Below are positions 35,142 through 45,651 of a stretch of DNA of 64,000 bases, in pieces. A program made the translations under genes and the position numbers. Origin of the DNA: Glebionis coronaria. Taxonomy: Eukaryota > Streptophyta > Magnoliopsida > Asterales > Asteraceae. Each line of letters begins with the position of its first letter. Position 1 is the stretch's first letter. The notes below the pieces were generated by a model that was given only the letters and a program-made list of their open reading frames with translations, was not told the origin of the DNA and searched no databases. Location: the NCBI GenBank assembly GCA_025667525.1, contig CM046878.1, positions 397,176,974 to 397,240,973 of the forward strand, in the 5' to 3' direction.

Positions 35142-36733
35142 CATTAATTTCAAAGCACAAATTACATTTCCCATCATAAATAACCCACCTTGGCCTTTAT
35201 TAAATACTAAATACTAAGGAAACTAAAAGAACAAAACAAGTAAAGAAATCAAAGACTTACATTGGGGTTTTGGCCGTAATGAATGTTCATCATCCTCAAG
35301 TTTCACGTTCCCCATACCAAGCTTAAAAACGAGATCATTTTTATTATAAGTTAGCAAACTAACAAGAACTCATGTGGCCCAATTATTTACTTAGACTCCC
35401 TTATTCCTAGGTATATCTCTTATATTTTAATTTTGTCTTGAATGATCACGAGGATGCATTGTTTGACTTATTTTGATAGTTATTTAGGCTGAAAATAAAG
35501 TGGGACGATTTAATCAATAGTTAGCTAAAGGACAAAATCTTTTAAAACTGCTTCTCGGGACCTCTTAAAGTTCATATCTTGGCATAACTCGCTTCACTAT
35601 TTGAGACCTTTCTCGGACCGATATTTGGCAGCGACTTCATACTTCGAATCTTGAGAGACGTTCATGAAATTATGGTCTTCTCTTCATATTAGGAATTTCT
35701 TCACTTGAACCTTTTGAGAGATTATTCATATTTGGACCACGACTTCTTCATTTTTCTCCAATCTTTATTTTGTACTTTGATATACAACGATCCGCCTCCT
35801 TTTAGGACTTGGATCTATTTATCCTCATACCTTGTTAGGGCCTTTTTGGATAGACTTCTCCATGATCTTTAGGGGAGTATTTGCTTTTCGTTGTGTGTCT
35901 CGATCCTTCATATATATTTTTGATAAATGATTCCTCACATCACTTGGGATCTTTAGCAACAAAATGTAGCCCTCATGCCTTGTTAGGGCCTTTTCGGACT
36001 CGCCAATCTTCGCATCCCGCTTCATTACGTTATGCCTTGGCTATGAACTCTAATTAATACCGAGCAACTTTTAAACGATCTTGGGCTAGAAGCTAAGTAA
36101 CATTTCAAATCGTACAACCTTATTTATTGCAAATAAATTTATTAACAAGCGATGGGAGAATAAACTTATAATCAACTCACATAAACTCATGAAAGAATAC
36201 CGAACTTATAATTGACTCTATCATCTCTCGTTCTCCACAATTTAAAATCTCAAGGAATGAGACTCGTAGATGCTTAGCCAATTAAATCAAAGTTTTGGGT
36301 TTTCGAGTCATCTATAGGATCTTGCAAATTCTTAGACTTTTTCAAGTTTAGAAATCGCATTTTAAAGTTCCCTTGATAAACGACTCTCTAGGATCAATTA
36401 TAGGAACTTGCGAAAAGTTCTTGTTCTTAACCCGTGAGAGTTAAGACTTTCGCGTTTTAAAGTTCCCTATATAAAAGCCTAGCAAAACTTGATTTAAACA
36501 CGTTAAGGATACTAGCTAGAGTAAACTTAGATAAGTAAACTCGGGTTGAGTCAAAAGATTCACAACGTTTAAAATTTAAAACCACTTTATTAAAATTTAT
36601 TCTAGCAAAGAAAGAAAATAACTATACAAAGGTAAATACAACTAGGCTAAAATAGATTAAAATTTTTGAAAAATATCGAAAAAAATCAAATTTTCCGGTT
36701 AAAATGAGGAAAAATTCATGGAAAAGACCACTT

Positions 36734-36816
36734 ACTTCGATAGAAGTCCCCCCACACTTGATATAAACATTGTCCTCAATGTTTAAGCATGTGGGAGTAA
36801 ACTCCCCTACACTTAG
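36734..36816 (-). promoter_or_regulatory. NA-2 internal hairpin/polypurine module
   Basis: Minus strand: CTAAGTGTAGGGGAGT (36816-36801), hairpin AAACATTG-AGGA-CAATGTTT (36784-36765), CAAGTGTGGGGGGA (36760-36747), hairpin ACTTC-TATC-GAAGT (36747-36734). Confidence 0.75.
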
Positions 36817-36870
36817 GACATTGTGCACGTTATTAAAATCTTGCTAAATCTACACTTAGGACATTGTGCA
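36807..36870. repeat. 21-bp perfect direct repeat at a deletion junction
   Basis: The same 21 bases (starting CTACACTTAGGACATTG) occur at 36807-36827 and 36850-36870. The repeat covers the first polypurine-like site and directly abuts the truncated gag start. Confidence 0.85.
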
Positions 36871-36876
36871 TGTTAT

Positions 36877-36952
36877 TATTGTTATGCACACCAGCCATAT
36901 CTAAATCTTCACGAGTCTCGGGCTCAGAATAAGATGAAGATCTAGTACGCAT
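36877..36952 (-). pseudogene. gag: NA-2 gag start remnant
   Basis: From ATG 36952 the minus strand encodes MRTRSSSYSEPE followed by a short stretch ending near MAGVHNNN, parallel to ATH Gag ([12 protein letters not shown]...MAGVQNNN). After about 25 codons it joins 3'-region sequence, so all of gag-pol is gone. Confidence 0.85.
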
Positions 36953-37148
36953 ACAGCTGCAAAAGAAAAAGATACCAAAGAAACAGAGAATATATATGTA
37001 CTTGTAAAAATAAAATCTTTTTGGTGCAAAACTTTGGAAAATAAATGGTTTTATGATTTTTTAATGTTTTTGTATATATATATATATATTTTTTTTGAAA
37101 ATTTTATATTTTTATGGATTTTTGAAAATTTTTGAGCAAGAAAAATAA

Positions 37149-37163
37149 CGTTCACAAGTGAAA
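37149..37163 (-). promoter_or_regulatory. NA-2 leader palindrome hairpin, weakened
   Basis: TTTCAC-TT-GTGAACG on the minus strand after GGGATCC. The first stem pairs are lost relative to NA-1 and NA-3. Confidence 0.5.
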
Positions 37164-37220
37164 GGATCCCAAAATCCAACGCGTCTCTCACTAAAAATCG
37201 TTAATCTTAACGAAAAGAGT

Positions 37221-37234
37221 CGGCAGCGGCGCCA
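37221..37234 (-). promoter_or_regulatory. NA-2 primer binding site, tRNA-Asp type
   Basis: TGGCGCCGCTGCCG on the minus strand, two bases after the LTR end (TATTA-AA-TGG). Confidence 0.8.
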
Positions 37235-37236
37235 TT

Positions 37237-39017
37237 TAATACAAGGAATTTTCAACTATAAAAAGTTATCGTCCGATCTTTTCGAATTGATTACCGTTAA
37301 TTAGTGCGACTCAGTCGTTCTTGGTGGAAAAATAAATGGTTTGGTTGATTATCTATTTTAAACTAAAAGCAAATATGAAAATGTCGTTGATTAAATATAA
37401 AGCTTTAAAAATTAAACTAAAAATTACTAGAAAAACACTTGGTAAAAACAGAGATTTCGGAAAGCGTGCAATTTTTGGAAATTAAACGTAATGAATTTAA
37501 AACTTAAAAAACTTTAAAACTTAAACCATCGGAATGTAAAAATGGATTCTATCGGAATGTACTGAAAACAAAACCATCGGAATAATAGAAAATGAAAGCT
37601 ATCGGAATAATGCTGTCTGAATAACCATCGGAATAAATGTAAATTAATTCTATCGGAATAATCTATCTGAATGTCCAGTATCAGAATCCAAGGTATCAGA
37701 ATACAAGAAATCAACTCTGTCGGAATGTTCAAAGTATCGGAATAACAAACAACTACCCCCGTCGGAATGTTGATCGGAATAATGGTGAACCTGTCGGAAT
37801 ATGATTAATAAAAATTTGGCAGCGTTTGTCTTAAAATAGCCTTAAGACTCGTCGCAATATACGATCGCAATGAGCGATCGCAATCACGATCGGAATAAGG
37901 GGAAAAACACTCTTGATCGCAAAGTAGAACCTTCAAGGTTATTGCGATCACACTGAAATCATCGGAATGTAGCGTCGGAATGAGTAAACCCCTAAGATTG
38001 CGATGGAACACAAATTAATCCGAAAATGGAGATAAGCTAAAAACTCAATAAGCACTAATAAGCAAATACGAATAAGCACTTGTTCAAACCTTAACCAAAT
38101 CAAAACAAGCATAAAATTTAATAACTTTTATTTTAAAACACGAAATAAACAAACTTTTATAAATCAAACTTTAAAAAGACTAAATTTTTAAGAAAAATTA
38201 AAGGACAATAAGCTATATATACGAAATAAGCCAATAAGTACAACAAGCTTAAAGCTTAAACCGTATAAAAACTTAGTAAGGAACAAAAAGATAAACTTTT
38301 TAGTCACAAAAACATCAAAATCAAACACGAATCAAGAACATTTCGGATCAAAGATAAATCAAAATCAAGAAAGGTAGGAGAAGATTAAAAATTAAAAGCT
38401 TAAACTTGAACTTTTGATTAATAATTTCAAATACAAAGATGAAATAAAGCTTAAATTTGAAAGAAAAGATGAAGTCTTAGTGAGAGAAAGTTAAACACTT
38501 TCTCTCTCTAAAATGAAAACTTCAAAAAAGAAATAAACTAGCTAACACCCTCCTAATGTGTCATTAGGAGGGTATTTATAGGAGGTGGGAAGGTGCATGT
38601 GTTGCTTCCTTCTTTCTTTCTTCTCGAATCGATTTAAATGCTTTGTCTTTCTCGACGTCGTCTCGGAATTTGTCGATACAAATTAAACTTGTCTTATAAT
38701 TTTCTTCTTCTATTAGACTTGAGTTCTTCGACTTCATTAAACTTCCGTCTTTAGACTTTTTCTTCGATAAATATCCAGAATAGGCCTTGGACTTCCGTTC
38801 TTTTTGCACTCTCGATCTTTTGACTTCGTCTTTTCTTGTTTTCTTCGATAAAAGCCCGTGATAGCCCATGTTTTCTTCCTTTTTCATCTTTGGGTCCTAA
38901 AACACAATAAAAACACAAACCACGCATAATTCCGACTTTTACGACATAAAATATACGTTTTGGTCTTGTTATTATTGGAAATAAGTGGTAAAAGGATAAG
39001 TGTTTTCACACTTATTA
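37237..39017 (-). repeat. NA-2 5' LTR
   Basis: 1781 bp. A minus-strand TATA box (CCTATAAATACC) lies at 38571-38583. ATTCCGAT words, with some ATTGCGAT variants, run from about 37527 to 38000, downstream of it. A small palindrome CCTCCTAATG...CATTAGGAGG (38549-38572) occurs only in this copy. Confidence 0.9.
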
Positions 39018-40922
39018 GCTACCGTAACAACAACTACTCTGGCAACATGATAACAGGAACTCTGATAATGGACGCGACCAGAAATATAGGGGTCAGCAGT
39101 CCACCCGATCCACCAATTTTGGTATTATAACCTAAAATTTTCAACTTTATTCGTTTCCACATCTCAAGACCCATGTCTAACGTATATCTTCTGAACCAGG
39201 TTCTCGGCAGTCTAGGGTATCCTCCGAGGGGTATACCTATCCTGTTTGTGCCACGTATGGACGTAGACACCTAGGAGAGTGACGTCGTGCTGCTGGTACT
39301 TGCTTCAAGTGCAGACAGGTTGGACACCTTCAGCGAGATTACAAGAAGGGCACTACTGCTGGTACATCTGGACATGCTCACAAGAAGCCTGATGCATCCG
39401 GTCGTGACTTTGAAACTACACTGGATCAGGCCACTAAGACTTCAGGTACCATCACTCATATATTATTCATGTTTGGACATGCAATATTCGTTTTGTTTGA
39501 TACGGGTGCGACACATTCAGTAATATCTACCACTTTTGCTTCATGTATTGATATGGCACCTGCATTACTAGATCATGTATTATGTATATCCACGCCTATG
39601 AAAGAGTCTGATCGTATTACCCATGCATATAGAGATCTTCCTCTTCAGTTTGATGAAAAGATCCGTTCTGTTAACGCACTTCCCTTGGACATGTGCAAGT
39701 TCGATATGATTCTGGGTATGGACTGGTTAGCAGCACATCGCACCGCAATTGATTGAAATTCATATCGGGTTATATTCGGTGATATTGATGCTCCTGAATT
39801 CATTCATCATAGTTTCCTACCGGGAAAATCTGTGCATATCATTTATGCTTTACAAGCACGTACCTTATTATCTCATGGTTGCGAAGGTTTTCTAGCTACC
39901 ATTCATGACACGACTTCTGATGTTCCTTCTATTCACGATCAACCGATTGTTTCCATGTTTTCTAATGTATTACCAGAGGAACTTCCTGGAATACCTCCTA
40001 TCCGCGAGATTGAATTTAGCATCGAACTTGTTCCGGGAGCTGAACCTGTCTCTAAAGCTCCTTATCGCATGGCTCCCATTGAGTTAAAGGAGCTGAAGGA
40101 TCAGTTGCAAGAGTTGTTGGAACGAGGTTTCATTCGCCCAAGTAAATCACTATGGGATGCACCGGTTCTGTTTGTCAAGAAGAAGGACGGTAGCATGAGA
40201 TTATGTATCGACTACCTTGAATTGAACAAGATCACTATCCGTAATCATTATCCTCTTCCACGTATTGATGACTTATTTGATCAACTACAGGGCGCTAAAC
40301 ACTTTTCCAAGATCGATTTACGATCCGGATACCATCAGTTGCGAGTGAAAGAGCAGTACATCTCCAAGATTGCTTTTCTCACGAATGCTCCAACTGTATT
40401 TATGGACTTGATGAATCGAGTTTTTCATGAATTATTCGACAAGTTCGTCATTGTGTTCATTGATGACATCCTGATCTTCTGCAAGTCTAGAGAGGAACAC
40501 GAGGATCATCTTCGCACGATAATATAGATTCTTTGACAGGAGAAATTATATGCTAAGTTTTCCAAGTGCGAATTCTTGTTATGTAAAGTGGCATTCTTGG
40601 GCCACATTATTTCAGTAGAAGGGATTACTATGGATCCGGCAAAAGTGGAGGCTATCACCAAATGGCCAAGACCGACGTCTGTGACTGAAGTACGTATTTT
40701 TTTGGGGTTAGCTGGTTATTACAGTAGATTTGTTGAAGGTTTCTCGTGGTTGGCCTTACCTTTAACTAAACTTATGCGTAAGGGTGAGAAATTTGTTTGG
40801 AACGATGAGCGAGAGAAGACCTTCGAAGAGCTTAAGAAACGTTTGGTTTCCGCGCCTATCCGTACTCTCCCATCTGGTACAAGTGGATTTCAGATTTATA
40901 GAGATGCTTCTGGGAAGGGTCT
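39018..40922 (+). pseudogene. gag-pol: TK1 gag end, protease, RT and start of RNase H, broken
   Basis: An intron-like segment at 39122-39199 (GTATTATA...CCAG) separates two coding stretches in phase 1. The zinc motif C(FK)C....H....Y near 39299-39340 has lost its last Cys. Protease LFDTGATHS begins near 39490. RT with the catalytic motif FIDDIL is near 40455-40475. In-frame stops lie at 39754-39756, 40525-40527 and 40534-40536, and one lies near 39275. Compared with TK2, RT lacks about 13 codons around the YGHYEF...MPFG motif (near 40380). TK2 inserts after GGTCT (40918-40922). Confidence 0.88.
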
Positions 40923-41639
40923 TGTAAGACCCGCATGCTTTTACCATGAATATTGCACTTAGTAAACGTACGTACATATTAAAACTTTCATTTTATAGCA
41001 TGAACACGTGTCATGATTAGTAATTACAAAAGTTATGTACGTATTATTATTACGACAAGTATCAAGTACGTGTTAGTATACGATAATTATTATGAATAAT
41101 TATAATCTCGAACATGAAATCATGAACGTAAAAATCACGAACACGTAACTACATGCTTAATGAATATTATACGATTTATATCGTTATGTACAAGTATTTA
41201 AAACACGAACATTTAATAATAACACGAAAACACGAGAATACAAACATGTAAATTAGAACACGGGAAAACTCCGGGTTTCCCTTGTGGGACCTTATAGCCG
41301 CGGCACCAAAGAGAAGGAACGGGCCAAGCCCATTTGATTTTTAAGAAATAAACAAAAAGGAAGGAAACCTTTTTCACTTTACAGAATTTTACAGAAAAAT
41401 TAAAACCCTACTCTCCTTTTTCTCTCTTGTGGTCGGCGGCATACATCACCACAAAGGGATGATTGGTTTGATTTTTAGCTAAGCAAATCCTAGATCGTGT
41501 TCGTGTTATTCTTCCTTAATCTTTTCACGCATTAGGTAATCCATAAACCCTTTTGTTTTTTTCTTTTATTTAATTAACTATCACATGAACATGTAATTAA
41601 ATAAAACATGAGTTAAAAACATGTCATGGGATCAAGGGG

Positions 41640-42130
41640 TAAAGATTAAGGGTTTGTTCGGGTTTGGTTGTTCGGCCGCCACTCAAACCGAGAGCCCCAT
41701 GGCTCTCGGCGTCGTTTGGTTCACACCACCAACCGAGACTTATGTCTCGGTGGTGTTTGGTTCGGTCGACAGCAGGGATAAGTCACCCCGACATGCGTCG
41801 GGGTGTCCTTGTGTTCGGTTGGGTCTCGGCAGCACACATCCCCACCACCGGCACACAACCGGTGGCAGACTTGGTCTGGCAGAGGGTACGCAGCAACGCA
41901 GCAGGGGGCCACAGGCACACAGCCGGTGGGAACTCCTTGTGGCCAGCGGCTAGCCGAGTGCAGGGACAAGACCATCGACTTAAGCCGGTGGCAGCCTAGC
42001 AAAGGCAGTGGTAACCGGTTCAAGCCGGTTTGCCACTGTTTTAGGGGTGTTTGGTTCAGACCGGTTCACGGGTTTTCACGTGTCCGGTTCACGACATGTT
42101 TAATTAATTTCATGGGTCCGGTTCATGACT
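41640..42130. repeat. GC-rich island with three perfect tetraloop hairpins in the TK2 LTR
   Basis: Stems: CCGAGAGCC (41688-41696) with GGCTCTCGG (41701-41709); CCGAGAC (41733-41739) with GTCTCGG (41744-41750); CACCCCGAC (41784-41792) with GTCGGGGTG (41797-41805). Each loop is 4 nt. GTTTGGTTC separates the units. The rest repeats CCGGT/GGTTCA words. Base composition differs sharply from the AT-rich surroundings. Several overlapping ORFs here look like by-products of GC content. Confidence 0.75.
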
Positions 42131-42536
42131 AAAATAGAACAAGTATTTATTTAACAAGGTATAAAATTTTACAAGTTAATTAAATTAATTTAACATGGCA
42201 TACAATTAATTTAATTAAAACATGGACTTAGGTTAATTATTATTTATTTAATAATACATGTTATAACTTAAGTATTTAATTATTTAATTTAGACTACAGT
42301 ATTAATTATTTATTAAGACATGAAATATAGTTATTTAATAAACATGACTTAGGTTATTATTAACACAATATTACTACATGTTTTAACCTAAGTATTTTAT
42401 ACACTTTAATTTAATTAAATCATGCTTATATTTAATTAAATCATATAACCTATAATTTATTTAATTAACATGTTATGATTAATAAACTATACTATAACTA
42501 CATGACTTATGATATTAATTCAGCTTAGTTCTAAAT

Positions 42537-42690
42537 ATGGAAACTTTCTAATTCAGGAAACTTACTATTTTTGGAAACTTTCTATTTTTACAAGCTGATC
42601 TATTTTAAGAAGTTAATCTATTTTTGGAAACTTTCTATTTTTGGAAACTTTCTATTTTGGGAAACCTGCTATATTTAGAAAGTTACTTAT
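42537..42690. repeat. Degraded GGAAACTTTCTATTTTT repeats in TK2 LTR
   Basis: Five or six loose units (GGAAACTTTCTATTTTTGG...) ending with AAACCTGCTATATTTAGAAAG, the same unit as the TK1 34-bp array. Confidence 0.7.
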
Positions 42691-43919
42691 TATTACACAA
42701 CAAGTATAATAATACAAGAAATACAAGTAATACTTAATCAGAATATACAGATTACATGATAAACATAGTATAACGTTAAAATTAGTAAAACAAGACATGA
42801 ACATATAAAACAAGCTAAGATATGATATAAAATCAGTTACGTACTCAGTAATCAGAATGCTTATACACGTATACTATTTATGTAACATTAGTGAGATCGA
42901 AGTAGGACTCTCTTCCGTTCGTCTTCTTCGTTCACTGGACATAAGGTACGGATTTCCCGTCCTTTCAGTATGGACATTCTTTCCTTATTAGGATTCCCCG
43001 TCTCCAGCCAACTGTTTTCCCAGTATTTGTTTTATATTATTGATACTTATGTTAGAATAAGATCCTAATCCATATACATGCATGACCAGTGTCACCTAGT
43101 TATGGAGGTACCATAGCCATAACACTGGAGGCACCAGTGTTATGACTTCCCTACGGCGAAGTGATTGCTCGTGACGTCCCTTTTCATTTTTGGCCATTGT
43201 TATTAACTATCATGTGGGGCTTTATGGGTGCATCCTAGTTACATGTTTAGCAGTATTATCAGAGTGAATGCGATGTGTGCCTTGCATCCTTCACTAGGAG
43301 TTGATCCCTCCTACCCAAACCATTTAATTAGAGGCAACCCCTCTAATTGCATGACGAGGTCTCCCCTCCAAGTATTCATGTACGGTGGAACCTCATGACC
43401 TATATGGGCTATTTGGCTAATTAAAACAGATTTTCATAGAAACATAAGTCTTTTCAAACTATAGAACCAGTTTTATAAACATGAATCCATATTTCTTAGA
43501 ACTTACAATATTCCGCTGCTATTAGTCTTATATGCTTACTTATTCCATGTCATACTTGTATATTCGTGCACTAAGCGTTATGCTCAACCATTTTTCTTTC
43601 ATGTTCCCAAACGACAGGTACTCAAGGGCGCTCGTAGACTTTAAGCGTACGTGCATATGGATTGGAAGCTATCTAGCCTTCTCTACTTTATGCATTTCAT
43701 CATACATTTTGCTACTTATTCTATGGGCATTGTTTAGTCCTTTTCCTTTACAGTACTTATGTTTGTGTGTGATGAGCTTATTCTTTGGGGTATCGATGTT
43801 TGTTTCCGGTATTTCCTTTTATGGTCATGTAATGTTTTAATACATTTTCCTTGTATGCTTTGATGACACGCCATAATCACGCGTGGCATTCCATTTACCA
43901 AAATGGGGTGTTACAATTA

Positions 43920-43932
43920 TGGTATTAGAGCC
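43920..43932 (+). promoter_or_regulatory. TK2 primer binding site, initiator-Met type
   Basis: TGGTATTAGAGCC starts 5 bp after the LTR end; one C-to-T change from the usual TGGTATCAGAGC. A leader without ORF follows to 44366. Confidence 0.75.
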
Positions 43933-44366
43933 AAGGCTTCGACCTGTAGGCTCTCAAAACACGACTTGTGATTAGCGGGTAGTCACTATGGTCTTCCTAG
44001 AACTGACAGTCGGTTTTCATGCATTCATTGTTTTCATGCATTCATGTTATATGTCATTGTCGCAGGTTTATGAATAAGTAATGGTTGGTATAGGACTGGC
44101 CCTCTTTAGTCGCATGTGCTTTTATCGAAACTTTTAACTTTGGACCGACCCATTGGCGTCCCCTCGCCATGTCTTTTGTTTTGGGTGAACTGACCATAGG
44201 CGTTCACTCTCGAGCATATAAAAGTTTTCATAAAACTGTATCATGCATTCATGCACTGTTTTTCCTACATAAAATTTTTCTCATGTTTTAATGACATAAT
44301 TTTTTTTTCATGTATATATTTTATGTTTTGATCAGTTTAATCATGTAATTTGTTTTATACTGTTAG

Positions 44367-45651
44367 ATGGTTCTCACACACGAGCAGGAACAACTCAATG
44401 TAGCAGTCCAAGCTACGATGCAAGATTTGCTTCCTCAGTTGAGGAACAAAATCAGAGCTGAGGTGCAGGCTGCCAACAATCACCAACAACACCCAGTTCC
44501 TCCTCCTCCTCTTGCAGCAACATTGGTCACATGGATGGAGAGATTCAACAAGCAACTTCCTTGATCCTTCAAGAGAACTGATAGCCCCAATGAAGCTGAA
44601 AGCTGGTTGGCTCATATCGAGAAGATATTCGATGCAATGGACTGCGACCCCGTCTTCAAGTCGAGGTTGGCCTGTTAAAAGTTCGAAGGTGATGTACTGG
44701 GATGGTGGAAGGCAGTCAAGTAGTTTGAGGGAGGTGACAATTGGATGGCTGGTTTGACTTGGGCTCAGTTCAGGTAGTTAGTGATGGGACAGTTCTTCCC
44801 CAAGGCTGAGCAAGAAAAGCTAAAGAGGGAATACTACGGAATCAGGCAGCGAGCTGGGGAGAACATCAACGAGTTCATGCATCGCTTCCTTCGTTTTGCT
44901 AGTTTTCTTGGCGCAGCAGCAGGTGCTGCCGAAGAGCAAGCATACCACTTCCGGTGGGCTCTTCGTACATCGGTCGCCAATAACTTGGTGTGTGCTACCT
45001 TCAACACGGTGGCACAAGTTGCCGATGCAGCACGTAAGCTGGAGATGCTGCACGAAAGAAAGGAGTTTGGGGAAGCAGATAGACCGAGAAGAGGTATTTA
45101 TTCATCATTTAGCGGTGACCACTTCAATTCATTCAGTACTATCCAATATTTATCATTCTCTTTAAACTGCATCTTTCAGGCAGAAGACTGGGGACCAGTC
45201 TCAGCCGGCTACTCAGCAACAGCCTACTCAGCCCAAGGGTAACGGTCAGACTCAAGACCGTTTTGCTACGGATAGGCGAGGCGGTAATGATAATTACCGT
45301 AACAACGCTGGAAACTCCAACAACAGCATGTCCTTACACTTACTCATTTCCTTATGTTACATGTGATAATTCATAATTACACATTAGCAATCTTCTACCA
45401 GGAATCATGGTAATGGGAAAGAGCAGAATAAAAGAGGTTCACAACCTAACCGTCTAGCTATCACTGGTATTACATCTTATGATTTTCCGCATTGTCCTTT
45501 TGTACCTTTAAATCATGTCTCATGTGTACGTTTCTGGACAGGCTCCCAGCCAGCAAGGGCACCTCTCTGCACGACCTACAAACGTAGGCACCCAGGGCCA
45601 TGTCGCCGTGACAGCGCTGCTTGCTTCAAGTGTGGCCTTACTGGTCATCGC
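44367..45651 (+). pseudogene. gag: TK2 gag with four stops and three intron-like segments
   Basis: From ATG 44367 one frame runs through the Gag domain (WLAHIEKIF..., FPKAEQEKLKREY..., ENINEFMHRF) to 45093, broken by TGA 44562, TAA 44676, TAG 44721 and TAG 44775. Candidate introns are 45094-45179, 45330-45401 and 45467-45541 (86, 72 and 75 nt), each GT...AG. Skipping the second and third keeps one frame into a zinc knuckle [14 protein letters not shown] (about 45622-45663) and onward into protease. Skipping the first leaves a 1-nt mismatch here, which a small indel would explain. Between introns the sequence is rich in Q and N, as in Gag linkers. Confidence 0.75.

Larger units (their letters stand above)
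35102..37236 (-). other. NA-2 interior, non-coding
   Basis: Contains no ORF I can support except the gag start remnant. It is mainly the Athila-type 3' region followed, toward the 5' LTR, by a short gag start and leader. Modules lie at 35102-35141 and 36734-36816, the leader hairpin at 37149-37163, and the primer site at 37221-37234. Confidence 0.8.
33371..39017 (-). mobile_element. NA-2: short non-autonomous Athila-type element without a gene
   Basis: LTRs of 1731 and 1781 bp flank an interior of only 2135 bp. Flanks ACTAC (33366-33370) and GCTAC (39018-39022) are a target duplication with one change. It has a tRNA-Asp-type primer site and the shared hairpin/polypurine modules. Of gag only the first ~25 codons remain. 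LTR ends are TAATA...TATTA, that is TA...TA. Confidence 0.9.
7732..40922 (+). mobile_element. TK1: Tekay-like Ty3/gypsy element interrupted by NA-1, ATH, NA-2 and TK2
   Basis: Own sequence remains at 7732-8076, 19053-20447, 31729-32578 (5' LTR, about 2590 bp in total), 32579-33370 (primer site, leader, gag remnant) and 39018-40922 (gag end, protease, RT, start of RNase H). The LTR begins TGTCAAACCCGCATG and ends GTCGTTACA, matching TK2 (TGTAAGACCCGCATG...GTGTTACA). The rest lies beyond TK2, outside the window. The copy is old: primer site changed, gag largely deleted, several stops and an in-frame deletion in RT. Confidence 0.85.
40923..43915 (+). repeat. TK2 5' LTR
   Basis: TGTAAGACCCGCATG...GGGTGTTACA, 2993 bp, next to a primer site. 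Parts align with the three TK1 LTR segments, but 41640-42130 has no counterpart in TK1. The last kilobase contains CACTAAGCG.TATGCTCA, also present in TK1 near 32245. Confidence 0.85.

Noticed and set aside
41621..42132. Four overlapping ORFs in the GC-rich part of the TK2 LTR
   Set aside because: They overlap on both strands, have no recognisable domain, and coincide with hairpins and CCGGT repeats; low stop frequency from high GC explains them.
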